DNA from: Caenorhabditis remanei
Lineage: Eukaryota; Nematoda; Chromadorea; Rhabditida; Rhabditidae
Reading direction: 5' to 3'
Length of the DNA stretch: 64,000 nucleotides
Assembly (NCBI RefSeq): GCF_010183535.1
Contig: NC_071333.1
Coordinates: 5,144,587-5,208,586 of the forward strand
A program made the translations under genes and the position numbers. A model generated the notes under the pieces. It was not told the origin of the DNA. It worked only from the letters and a program-made list of their open reading frames with translations, and did not search any database. Below are positions 12,682 through 23,499 of this stretch, piece after piece; the stretch's first letter is position 1; each line of letters opens with the position of its first letter.

Positions 12682-13003
12682 TATCTCGATTTATGCATTT
12701 ATTTGTTTCGACACCACATTCATATAAAGAACTGACAGAGTAAACCAATCTAGTGCCATCCACAAGAAAACAGGTGCATGACCTTTGTTGTGGACGCTCT
12801 TCATTTCTATAAGCTACAATACAAACATGAATGTGGTTTCAGATAAACAATTTTCGATCGAAGAGGGAATTTCGACTGAAAGCACATCAAAACATATGTA
12901 ATGTTTTGGAGAAACGTACAAATCAGAATATTAAACATAATAAAACAAAACATTCAAATAAGAAAAGATTGGTATCTGGTCTAACTGATTTGTAACAGAA
13001 AAC
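12629..13003. repeat. right copy of the ~370-bp direct repeat
   Basis: Near-identical to 11342-11710 and in the same orientation. At ~370 bp it is far too long to be a target-site duplication, so the pair is either a segmental duplication or two copies of an element end. Confidence 0.85.
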
Positions 13004-13511
13004 GAATGGGATATAATCTAAAAGACGAAGATATTGGATTCTTCGCGATCACTTGTTTGAAAATCATTATCGCAGTTTAACTATGGAATGGTGAATACAA
13101 AAAATCGGGTGTTTTGAGTGAAAACAAATGTTTTTTTTAGCTCATATTGAATTTTTCTGCTTACTCTAAGTCAGTTTTACACGTTCTGGTATCATCAGTA
13201 CAAATTTTTGATTTCCCAAAAATCTCCAAATTGCTCCGCTTTCTAGATTATTAATGTTTCAGTTTTTAATTTCGTTACAGTAAGGATTTCTTCCGTATTG
13301 ATTTTCTGATAATTCCTTCTCAAAACTCTTTCTGCTTTTCTCGTTCTTTCGTTTCAAAATTGTCCTTTTCGTTCCCATCATACAAAAACGTTCCCACCAT
13401 TTCGGCAAGGAAAATACAGAAAAATCCCTCTCACATTCCCATCACAGAAAAATTTTCTTTTCGTTTAATATTTCGAAACCTCCAATCCTCATTCTCTCTT
13501 TACAGGGGAAG
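13004..13511. other. intergenic/5' flank of the 13512 gene
   Basis: A tttacag acceptor sits at 13499-13505, a few bases before the ATG, consistent with a trans-splice site or an intron in the 5' UTR. Otherwise nothing was recognised. Confidence 0.4.
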
Positions 13512-14132
13512 ATGATGACTCGCTCTCTTATTTTCATCTTCCTAGTTGTTCATATGATCCAGTCAGATCCAACTCGGATGTACTTGAAATTCATTTGTCA
13601 TCCAGATATTCAAACATGGTGTGGTACTCTGATGGTTTATGAGTCTGATTGGTAAGTTAGTTTCTCTTTTTGCCATCCAGTCTTCTTCCTGGGCTTGTTC
13701 ACTGCAACTGAAACTCAGCGAAGTTCAAGAAACCTGTTGAAGATTGAAACGTTTCAGGTTCACTGACGACATCTTGAAACATGAGAGTTTTTGCGTGAAT
13801 GGTGTTGCCAAAGAGTTCTGGTACGAATTGTATTCAAAGGGAGACTACTCGCCGGTAAGAAATTGCATATATGAACAAATCGAAATGCAGAACTGATTAT
13901 AGCATTACGAATGGTTGTACAAGCTCAGCCACAACTGTACCTCTGATCAAAAAAATCGGTGCCTAGAACCTGAAGAACATAAACGTACTAAAACTGATGG
14001 AATGTAAGTTGAGAGTAAATGGGAAACAGAGTTATATTTGTGAATTATTTTTCCAGACAATACGTCCATTTCATTGAGGCCGTAATGAATGCTGGAGAGC
14101 AAGTGGATAACTGCACTCATCCAAACGGATAA
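13512..14132 (+). CDS. small secreted Cys-containing protein, 137 aa
   Basis: Four short exons: 13512-13651, 13758-13854, 13903-14003 and 14057-14132; 414 nt in frame, all introns GT/AG (gtaagt, gtaaga, gtaagt). The product begins with a signal peptide (MMTRSLIFIFLVVHMIQS). A second ATG is the next codon, so the start may be one residue shorter. The mature part has six cysteines (FICHP, TWCGT, SFCVN, HNCTS, NRCLE, DNCTH), compatible with three disulfides, and many aromatic residues. AATAAA follows the stop at about 14151. The family is not recognised; secretion and disulfide bonding are inferred from composition. Confidence 0.8.
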
Positions 14133-14239
14133 AACGAACTTTACTTATCAAATAAACGTTTATGAGCATTAGTTATTGTGTTCAAACATGTTTTCAATCT
14201 CAAGTTTTGGAAATTACAGCTAAATCTTGATAAAAGGGA

Positions 14240-14772
14240 TATTTGTATCATTATTGATTTTCGATCGAGTTTGTAGGATTCAGAACCACCCTCATGCATT
14301 TTGGTTTCAAATTGGAAGCGGCTGGAATCCCACTGCTCTTTCTTGTTGCGTAGAGAGCGAATTTCGGTTTGAGCATAATCCAAATCAGTTCTCAAGTTGT
14401 TAGGCTATCCTAAAAATATTGATTTGGTTAAATGCACTACATGTTTTATTTTCAAACTCACATTCAAGTCGCGGAGTCAGGCTTCCTTTCCACAAGCTTG
14501 GATTTCACCTGACGATTTTCCTCTTCTCTGTGTTTGAGACCTTCGTCTTGAGAGCGAAGGATAGTCCTCGCAGCTTGAAGACGAGATTCGAGAGAACGTC
14601 TCTCTGTAAAAACTTGTTTAGGGAAAAATAAATTTTCATTCCAGCTACTCACCTTCCTGAGTGTCTTGCAGGTTGTTTTTGTTTTTTTTCTGTAGCGAGT
14701 TCTCATCTGGTTGACGCTAGTATACGTTACAGTGGCTTTCTTCTTTTTCATTCGAGCTAAAGTGTAGCTCAT
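14240..14772 (-). pseudogene. coiled-coil gene remnant (unit 0, 3' part)
   Basis: Minus-strand segments encode heptad-rich peptide with candidate splice sites: a stretch including SLQKKNKNNLQDTQE ending at gtgagt near 14652, then ERRSLESRLQAARTILRSQ, then LDYAQTEIRSLRNKKEQWD. The frames do not join cleanly: the second segment runs into a TGA before the next donor. I treat it as a decayed piece of the same coiled-coil family seen at 27.8-29.7 and 30.8-32.5 kb. It could be a poorly modelled functional gene. Confidence 0.45.
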
Positions 14773-14812
14773 TGCGTTCTATCTCGAGTTTATTTATCTT
14801 GTTAGGAAGTGA

Positions 14813-15470
14813 TTAAAAAGTTTCTTCAAGGTTTGTAATATCAAAAACATCATTCAAGTTGACTGTGATAGTTCCATCAAGATTGTTGATCACACGTTCA
14901 GCGGCTGAAATAAAATAATCAAATTTTTCAATCACCAGGTACAAACTCACCAGATGTAGCTTCTGGACGTGCACAGTGTGATAGTGCGAATGGAAATGAA
15001 CGAGGATAAGGAACGTAGGATTCATCCGGGTCGCCGTGACCTATTTCGACTTTACGACCGAAATCAGTTATTGATGCCTTTGAGTTCGTTATGGAGTTTG
15101 GTCCGTTCGGTGTCAAATTGAAAAGCCAGATGATTCAACTGATTGTTCTTCTCACGGAATGCATTCTGTATACGCTCCCTCTCAGTCTTGGCAAGGCTCA
15201 AAGTTGCCTTCAACTCTTTCAATGCATCATCAGCAGATTTCATTCAATTTTTGCAACAATTGGAGTCAGCCTCCATATTGATGTTGTTGTACTTCACGGA
15301 GAGCAGAGTCCGTATTTCCTCTCCACCAGTACAATTTTCCTCTCTCATTTTGGAAGGTACTGTACCGATCTCCAATGAGCGGGTCATGGGATATCTCTTC
15401 AACAACGACTCAATGAGCCTTGTGAAAAAATTGACGAAGGTTGATATATCGGTCATAATTACATTCAATA
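14813..15470 (-). pseudogene. coiled-coil gene remnant (unit 0, 5' part)
   Basis: The minus strand encodes KSADDALKELKATLSLAK and AFREKNNQLNHLAFQFD, followed after a gtgagt/ttcag intron by AAERVINNLDGTITV and a stop at 14813. The upstream part is broken by stops and frame changes. The central segment is clearly related at DNA level to 27841-28140 and 30801-31200. The heptad pattern indicates a long coiled coil; I do not recognise the parent protein. Confidence 0.5.
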
Positions 15471-15997
15471 AGTTGATAACTTAGAGAATGAATAAAAACA
15501 TAAGTTTGGACAACAGCACAATACAAACATTTCGGATAGTCCACTGGCAACCAAGATCAATTTTTAGTCTTATAGTCTTAAACATCATATGCTGACATGC
15601 AAAACAACCATAATCCTGTTTTTTCCAATTTGCACACTGATCATCTGCTCTTGTCATGAACTTTATTGTACGTGTCACTAATCTTTATTCTATTGAAGTT
15701 TCTTGGAATCGGCTAACGAGATTAGTGAAATGGCAATCAGTCAAAAACAGGGGACAATGACATGTTGTATCTTTAATCTGGTAAATAAATGTCAACGACA
15801 TTATTTATCCACTAATTTCAAATAACATAACTGAGATGAAAAAAAATCGAGAACAGTTTCAATGAGCAAGTTGGTCTAAGATTGAAAACTCCCGTTGTAT
15901 TTTGACAGTAAGTGAGTCATTTTGACAGTAAGTGAGATAACAATGTTGGATTACTGAATGTCACTCTTACGTCAACATTTTCTGAAACGCGGTCTTC
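15471..15997. other. duplicated 5' flank of the peptide gene
   Basis: Parts of this segment (about 15650-15780) recur near 23960-24110, and the block with gtgagtcac and ttggatta motifs recurs before the 23098 gene. The peptide genes were therefore duplicated with flanking DNA. No other gene was seen. Confidence 0.5.
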
Positions 15998-16004
15998 TAT
16001 AAAA
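15998..16004 (+). promoter_or_regulatory. TATA box of peptide gene copy 1
   Basis: TATAAAA lies 94 nt before the ATG. The same box and downstream sequence (gattgcggtatc versus aattgcgatatc) occur at the matching place before copy 3 (23001). Confidence 0.65.
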
Positions 16005-16097
16005 CGAATTGCGATATCCCTCTTCAATGATCCTCACAGTGAATCCCAGCGTAATCGGGGTTTTATTTTTCAAACTGATATTATTATAAACTTAAAA

Positions 16098-16328
16098 ATG
16101 TCGGCGATTTCATGGCATGTGTGTCTACGAGGTTTGCACCACCACAGTTCTCAAAGTTATTATAACAATTCTTTCAGAAATCTTGCTTATCTAAGCAGAA
16201 AATGTATTTGTACCGGGTATGTCTCAGATTTCCAATAATTTTCTGATTCCATTTCTGATTTCAAATTCGATACATTCTGAACCAGATCTATACACACGTC
16301 AATGGTTTCTAGAAGCAGTCACGAGTGA
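16098..16328 (+). CDS. small Cys-x-Cys peptide gene, copy 1 (53 aa)
   Basis: Two exons, 16098-16216 and 16286-16328, joined by a 69-bp intron (gtatgt donor, aaccag acceptor); 162 nt in frame. The key motif is YLSRKCICTG, and after the splice the product ends HTSMVSRSSHE. Copy 3 (23098-23319) has the same exon structure and motif. Copy 1 has a weaker N-terminal hydrophobic stretch than copy 3 and a His/Ser/Asn-rich N-terminus, so secretion is less certain here. If the intron is retained, the frame ends a few codons after the Cys motif. AATAAA signals occur at 16435 and 16451. The family is unknown; the Cys-x-Cys is only superficially chemokine-like. Confidence 0.6.
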
Positions 16329-16572
16329 TAATATAAGTTTCAGATGCATGTATATTTGGACCCATCAAACTGGAATTAATTAGAAAGAATTAATTAGAAG
16401 GGCGTGTTACTTGGTACCAGTAGCGTAAAATTTCAATAAACAATGACTCAATAAATATGCTCTAAAAAAACATGGGCAGTGTTTACTTTAAAATTCAGCG
16501 TTAAGGAAATAGGGAAGTAAGTTTTTTTTAGGGTAGTCCAACTAAAAAGGACACGTCACAAAGTGTTTTAAT

Positions 16573-17257
16573 CATACTTGCAAAAATCCGGGCCGGCCCG
16601 GCCCGGATTTGAATTTTTGAATTTTTTTCACTATAATTTTTTTTTTCAATAATTTTTTTTTCAAAAATTTTCCAAATTTTTTCCCAAGTATATCTGAAAA
16701 ATGCGTTTAAATTGAGATATGAGACCCCAAAATTCCAAAAATCGCTCACTTTTTCACTTTTCATGCATTTTTTCAGTACATTTCAACAGAAATTCTCGTC
16801 ATCTGTGCATGAAATGCATTCATATTTGTTCATTTTTCGAATATTTTATTGAAAATTTTTGAAAATATCGCTTTCTCGTGCACGACGAAGAGAGTTCCTA
16901 TTAAAATGTTTTGAAAAATTGCATGACTAGCATCGATTTTTGCCATTTTGATGTCTCATAACTCGCTTGAAACGCATTTTCAGACATGAAATCAAAATAA
17001 ATTTATCCTTTTTCTGGCTTTCTGAATTGATTCATGTCAAAAATCCTAAGTTTAGGAGTAGATGTTTCCCCCTTTAGAATTTTTTTCCGAAAAAATCGGA
17101 AAAAATTCGAAAAAAAAATTTGAAATTTTTTAGTACTGAAAATCCGGGCCGAAACGGGCCGGGCCGGGCTCGGGCCGGGCCGGGCCGGGCCGGGCCGGGC
17201 CGCGGGCCGGGCCGGGCCGGAGAATTTCTGATTTCGGCCCGGCCCGTTGCAACTCTG
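16573..17257. mobile_element. 685-bp hAT-type MITE with (GGGCCG)n array
   Basis: The ends are CATACTTGCAA (16573-16583) and the complement of CAGAGTTGCAA (17247-17257), flanked by an exact 8-bp direct repeat GTTTTAAT (16565-16572 and 17258-17265). CAGAG-type termini with an 8-bp duplication fit hAT. Both ends carry GGGCCG/CGGCCC runs, and the right one (17145-17220) is an expanded hexamer tandem. The interior is non-coding A/T-rich sequence. It is related to the 304-bp element at 4039-4342. Confidence 0.82.
17155..17220. repeat. (GGGCCG)n tandem array
   Basis: About ten nearly uninterrupted GGGCCG units lie inside the right end of the hAT-type MITE, a sharp GC island in AT-rich DNA. It could form stable secondary structure. 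Confidence 0.9.
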
Positions 17258-17265
17258 GTTTTAAT

Positions 17266-20200
17266 TATTGTATCAAAACATCTGAACAGGTATCAATTTG
17301 TAGATGAATGAGAGAGACGTGAGTGGTTTTGCAGATTTTAAAATCTTGTAAGGCCAAATTATGCGAGAAAAACTCTTTGGTTTGAATAGTTGATGAAACG
17401 GCTGGAAGAATCCTGATGAAACCATACAATAAAGTTCATTTTTATGTTATATTCATTGACTATAATGAGTATTTTGAATCAGTAATTCACAAAATCCCAA
17501 CAATCTAGCTCACCTTACAGTTACCACGTTTTCCCAAATAGACATGAGGACACTTGAGTAACGCGCAAAGACAATTTGGTGGAACAAAAGAATGTGTGCA
17601 CCGAGTGAGTTCAATTCAAATCTGGGGATTATAGAACCTTGTTTTAGACTGGAAAAACAAGAACAAATCCTCCAGATGTCTTTCATTCCTGGCGCACATG
17701 TTTTTCGAAACTGTGCAACCTTGGGCAGTGTGATCATCTATTGTTAAATTTCATACAGCCAATACATACACGTTAACATCCCCAAGATGTTTTCTGTTTC
17801 AAATCGGGAATCTGAAACTGGGATGTTTGATTTCTTTGGTGGAAGAACTTTTGAGTGATTACTGAGCCAAAAATTCTGTTTTTCTTCGATCATCTCCAAC
17901 CTATAATTTTTGATAGGTGTATGTGAGAAATTGGAAAAGTGAATGAACAAAGTTCATGAAAGAAATAAACCAGAACTTGCAATTTACATGAGATCTTTCA
18001 TTTTTTGGACTGGAAGTTTGATCGAAGAAACCCGAAAATAGCGAAATCTGATGTGATAACGTTTTTTACGAAAAACTGAACAACTAAACAAGCATAACAT
18101 TTAAGGATTTCTAAAACTGTGAATTACTAATTTCTCTTCAATCAGTTATCTTAAAAACATAAAGTTTTTGAAATATGTGAAAAAGAGACTACTGGCAGGA
18201 TAATTCCTCGACTGAAAAAGAGCACATGACTCGGTGTGCTCATGACAAAACACGTGTACTTTCGTAATATAAAAAAAGCGTAGGAGCACTTTTCTATAAA
18301 ATTTATAAAACTTTTTCCAAATTTCGGTTGCTATAAAAAAATTGTCAATTATATTCCTCATTATAATGCGTAATGAGAAATTTTACGATTGAGCAAAAAA
18401 ATTCTTATCAAAGTGATTAAGCGATTAAGAACAAGTTTATCCTAAATACATAATTTTTAACGTTTCAAATCAGAAAAACATTGAAGCAAGATACATCCAT
18501 ATTCACTTTTTCAGACCAATTTGAATGCGTTCGTTGGCTCTTTCCGATTCAAGGCTTCCCAAAACCGGGACTGTCCGTTTAAGTAAATCATCATAAAATA
18601 ATTTGGAATGAATCCTGTAAATAAGCCTTATTAAAAACGTATATTTTAAGGATTGTTTTAGGAGGTGCTGAAACGAGTGTAGCTTAATGTGTTGTTAATA
18701 AATATCAAAAGGGTTTAAGTTGAATAATGTCTTTTCCTTGAGGTCCGATTCCAGAGTAACCAACGTGAAGTTTCTGACTCGAACTCTCATTCTTTGGTTC
18801 CCCATCCACATCATTCAAAAATTTTGTACTCAGAGCCTTTTATATTTTTAACACTTATCATTTCAGATGATGTTTCATGCTTTTAGAATGCGGAGGTTGA
18901 AAACATCTACTGTTTTCTGATCAGCCGGTAGATATTTTGTTTGTCTGTTTTATTGAAACTGCCATTTGAAACACCAATTAAAGTTATGTTTACTCGGAAA
19001 AGTTTTGAATTCTATATGACTGAAAATTACAGGTTTGCTCGCTTTCAAGAAATTTGAATGTGTAGTTTTGGTGTAGTTAAAAACCTTTTCTGAAGATTTG
19101 AAAATTGTTGTTGACTTCCAACACGAATGTTTCCAGTGAGCTATTGCAATATGGAATTGATATATTCAGAAAACTGATTAAAGAAAGAGCTGAATGATTG
19201 TAGAGCTCTTCAATCCAAAAGCATTTGCTTAACCCTTGATATTAAATCAGGAGCATTTCTTTATTAGAATGTATCAAGAACCTGTAAGACAGTATTTCTG
19301 AAATTGAGAGCTGGTTCTCAAGGAAAATATCTGAAAATGCATGTATCTTTTTGAATAGAATCCTTTTAAAAATTGAGACAAATCATCTGTTTATTGATTT
19401 TACTGTGGAAGTTCATGGAGTCAGTGTGGAAATATGCGTGGTCACCTAACTCATTGGAAAGCAAAGAAAACGCTAATTTCAAATATATAATCAGTTTTTG
19501 CCCTTGTGGCCTGGTATTCAAAAAAAGAGGTCAAAGTTTCGACCTCTAGTAAGTGATTTCCTTCCTTACGTACAAAAAATAATCCAGCATGTAGATGGTA
19601 CTGAGACGGTGTGGCATGGAGAATGATGTAGATTCAATTACCGGCCGTGCGAAATTTTCTGCATTTTTTAAAGGAACTTTCAAGATGCTCTAATTAGGTC
19701 CGACTTGATCTTTTTAAGATTTGAGTATACCAGTTTACTTGTGAAAAGAAAAAAACTGAAAGAGTTTCTCAAAAAGATCATGACTTTTCGATCACCGAGT
19801 GAAGGACAAAATTTTGAAATGTATTGAGAATAGGTTTTCTCAAACCTTGAAAAAATCAAGTCAAACCCAATAGATTATTTTGGGAGTTTCTTTTTTGTTT
19901 TCGCATGGGTACACCGCGTCACTACCTCTAATGATGAATAACAAATTCACTAGATTTCATCTTTCCCAATTCGCACAAATTTACATATAATGGACACCTT
20001 TTTTTTTTGAAACATCATGAATAACGGAGAAATGAAGCACTTCGATAATCTTCAGTCCAATCCATCATAAACTCCAAAATGGATCTCAAAAATAGAAAAA
20101 CATGAAAAAAGATTAAACGGAAAATTACAGGTGCTTCATGTTTTTGAAGCTTATAAACCTGTAAAGAAGCCGTTTCACGAACGTCACTGTTTTTGGTGAT

Positions 20201-20412
20201 TTCAGAAAATGCTGAAACTTGGCTGGTCGATAATTTGTTTGTCTGTTTTATTGGAATCGCAATTTGAAACACCGATTAAAATGATGTTTTTGAAAAAGTT
20301 TCAATTTCCTTCTGACTAAAAATTACAGGTTGGCTTGTTGATAAGTTCGTTGACAATGTAGTTTTAGTGTAGTTAAAAACCTTTTAAAAAAGTTTGTTAA
20401 TGTCACGATAAT
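17266..20412. other. gene-poor duplicated DNA
   Basis: Segments here are copies of others nearby: 17290-17550 matches about 23660-23900, and 18930-19095 matches about 20235-20385 (shared tttgtttgtctgttttattg). No open exon chain was recognised. Confidence 0.5.
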
Positions 20413-20720
20413 CATCTCAATTCTTTTCGAAATCCTGTTTTTCTGAGCAGAAGATTTTTTTCTTCCGGGTCTTTCTTAGATTTTCTAAAATTTTCTGATT
20501 TTACTTCTGATTTCAAATCCGATACATTCTGAACAAAATTTATACACACGTCAATGGTACCTAGAAGCAGTCATGTGGCTCTGATGCGTGATGATATCAG
20601 TTTCAGATGTGTATGTATTCGAATGTATCGACTCGGAATTAATTAGAAGGACAGAAGCGTGCAACTCGGTACCAGTTGCGTGACATTTCAATAAACAATG
20701 ACTCAATAAAATTTTTCCAT
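20413..20720 (+). pseudogene. peptide gene copy 2, dead
   Basis: Matches the 3' half of copies 1 and 3 (from about the NPVxLS codons through the aataaacaatgactcaataaa 3' end, 20690-20710). The promoter and signal-peptide part are missing, the Cys-x-Cys codons have become Phe-Phe-Ser, and the acceptor ccag has mutated to caaa. It is a non-functional copy. Confidence 0.7.
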
Positions 20721-21024
20721 AAATGACAGATCTTGATGTCCCGCTGAATTAATTATAAGTAAAAGAAAGAAAATGTTGAACGTGAGAGGGACAATGTTTA
20801 CTCACAAACTCAGATTTGAGTTGAATGAAATAAAGAGATATTCAAAATGAAAACACTTTTCAGATCAATCGACAAGACAAAAGTTCCCGATTGCGTTTTT
20901 GTTTTGTTAACTTTACCACGTGTGACTAATATAATTTATTTCTCAATTTTTTTTTGAAAAAAACTCACAATTTTCGAGGTTTGTTTCCCAAGCGGAATGT
21001 GTCTTGTTAAGTTATTTGTTAGAA

Positions 21025-22949
21025 TAATCCAAGATATTGTGACTCACGCAATGTCATCAAATCATTCTAATCCACCGACTTATTGCTGTTTTTCAGAGCC
21101 TGGTACATCATCTTATCAAGATTTTCAGATATAGTCGATAATCCAGCTTTAGTGATTAATTTATATGAATTTTGTGCTTAGTATTGCGTAGAACAAGAAG
21201 TGTAAAAAATTTTGAACATCTTAAGAGACAATCTCTGACTGGCTCGAGCATAGGCCTACAGGTCATGTTACACATAAACCAAAGTGATCCGTTCCGGCTG
21301 ATTTTTTGATATGTTACTACCCCAGGAATTCTAAGATTTTTATACCATACCAGATTAGGCTCCGCCCCCTTTGAACTACCTAAACGATCGATTGAAGTTG
21401 AAAAATGAAAATTTTTCTTTCGAAAGATAGGATCAAAATCTCTTCAGAAATGAATTTCCAGCCTTATTTTGTGCATTTTACAAGATAACTACTTTTTTCT
21501 AGCTCGCCTGCATCATATAGAAAAAATCACTTTTTTGAAAAAATTGTCAATTTTTTCATGTTTTTTGGATTTTTCGGCTGGTCGAAGTACTGTGGTCCAA
21601 AGAAAACTTATGATGGTAAGATACGTATTTGTGTTGGCTATCTGAAAATATAAAGACTTTCCCCAGATTCCACTGTCAAGGTGAGTTATGATCAAAAAAG
21701 TGACTAAATTTGATGCATTTCGACGTACCCCCCTCCATGGTAAAAAATGGCTGGGTGACGAAAATTAAAAATATCTCTGATTTCAGTTATTCAGAGTTAG
21801 AATAGTGCTTACACAACTTTTCAAACAATTCTAACCATGTTTCAGTGAGTTACAGACACCTCCTCCATTTTTTCGAATCAAAAAGTTTGAGCTCTCGTAA
21901 CTTTCCTAATTCTGACTTAAAATCTTAGAAACTTCTGGAAAACAGTGAAATATACTTCAAAAACGCAAGTGAATGAATAAATGTCAAGTTTTGTCGTTTT
22001 GTTCAACTTTCGTTTCATATCATATATGATAGCTTCATGTGTCTACGATAGGGAGGTATTCTAGGGTATGAAATGGCAGCATTCTTTTTTGTAATCAACT
22101 TTTAACTATTCACTTGCGTTTTTGAAATATATTTCACTGTTTTCCAGAAGTTTCTAAGATTTTAAGTCAGAATTAGGAAAGTTACGAGAGCTCAAACTTT
22201 TTGATTCGAAAAAATGGAGGAGGTGTCTGTAACTCACTGAAACATGGTTAGAATTGTTTGAAAAGTTGTGTAAACACTATTCTAACTCTGAATAACTGAA
22301 ATCAGAGATATTTTTAATTTTCGTCACCCAGCCATTTTTTACCATGGAGGGGGGTACGTCGAAATGCATCAAATTTAGTCACTTTTTTGATCATAACTCA
22401 CCTTGACAGTGGAATCTGGGGAAAGTCTTTATATTTTCAGATAGCCAACACAAATACGTATCTTACCATCATAAGTTTTCTTCGGACCACAGTACTTCGA
22501 CCACTCGAAAAATTCGAAAAACATGAAAAAAGTGACAATTTTTTCAAAAAAGTGATTTTTTCTATATGATGCAGGACAGTTAGAAAAAAGTAGTACTTGT
22601 AAAATGCACAAAATAAGGTTGGCAATTCATTTCTGAAGAGATTTTGATCCTATCTTTCGAAAGAAAAATTTTCATTTTTCAACTTCAATCGATCGTTTAG
22701 GTAGTTCAAAGGGGGCGGAGCCTAATCTGGTATGGTATAAAAATCTTAGAATTCCTGGGGTAGTAACATATCAAAAAATCAGCCGGAACGGATCACTTTG
22801 GTTTATGTGTAACATGGCCTGGTGGCTTGAGCGAGACATTGTCTCTTAAGATTTTGATAAGCTGATGTACCAGGCAGGGAAAAACAAAAATAAGTCGGTG
22901 GATTAGAATGATTTGATGACATTAAGTGAGTCACAACAACCTTGGATTA
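21025..22949. repeat. 1.9-kb foldback element (inverted repeat with ~130-nt loop)
   Basis: The left arm 21025-21974 is the near-perfect reverse complement of the right arm 22108-22949; the arms meet at cgcaagtgaat/attcacttgcg. The left arm carries ~100 bp (about 21125-21225) absent from the right. The same 60-codon open frame appears on opposite strands in each arm (21513-21695 and 22387-22569), which is a consequence of the symmetry, not evidence of a gene. The outer end of the right arm runs directly into the 5' flank of peptide gene copy 3. Confidence 0.9.
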
Positions 22950-23000
22950 CGGTATGTCACTCCTGCATAACCATTTTCTGAAATACGATCTTCCAGTCAA

Positions 23001-23008
23001 TATAAAAA
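23001..23008 (+). promoter_or_regulatory. TATA box of peptide gene copy 3
   Basis: TATAAAAA lies 90 nt before the ATG at 23098, in the same position as the box before copy 1. Confidence 0.65.
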
Positions 23009-23097
23009 AGGATTGCGGTATCTCTCGTTAGTGATATCACAATCTCAGCATAATCGTGGTCTTCTCTTTCGAATTGTCAAGATATCAAACTTTGAAA

Positions 23098-23319
23098 ATG
23101 TACACAGACTTACTTGGGTTGTGTGTCCTCGGGGTTCATTTCACCATAGTTCTCAATTCTCTCGGAAATCCTGTTTATCTGAGTAAACGATGTATTTGTT
23201 CCGGGTTTGTCTCAGATTTCCTAGAATTCTCTGACTCCACTTCTGATTTAAAATCCGATACATTCTGAACCAGATTTTTACACACGTCAATGGTTCCTAG
23301 AAGCAGTCATGAGGCTTGA
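23098..23319 (+). CDS. small secreted Cys-x-Cys peptide, copy 3 (50 aa)
   Basis: Two exons, 23098-23204 and 23274-23319, separated by a 69-bp intron with a weak gtttgt donor and an aaccag acceptor; 153 nt in frame. Residues 1-22 form a signal peptide (MYTDLLGLCVLGVHF...), leaving a short mature peptide with the CIC motif (YLSKRCICSG) and the tail HTSMVPRSSHEA. Without splicing the frame would end 20 codons later in non-conserved sequence. Splicing is favoured because copy 1 keeps the same exon-2 tail. AATAAA follows at 23470. It is probably secreted. Function is unknown; a signalling, defence or male-accessory peptide would all fit. Confidence 0.62.
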
Positions 23320-23499
23320 TACGTGATCATTTCAATCTCTTGAAAGCTGTCACGTAGAATAATCCTCAGAATGATATCAGTTTCAGATGTATGTGTATTT
23401 GAATGCATCGACTTGGAATTAATTAGAAAGAGAAACGCGTGTTGCTGGGTACCAGTTGCATGGAATTTCAATAAACAATGACTCAATAAAAATGTCCGA

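Noticed and set aside
21513..22569. Identical 60-codon frames on opposite strands
   Set aside because: Explained by the arms of the foldback element; no start context, promoter or domain.
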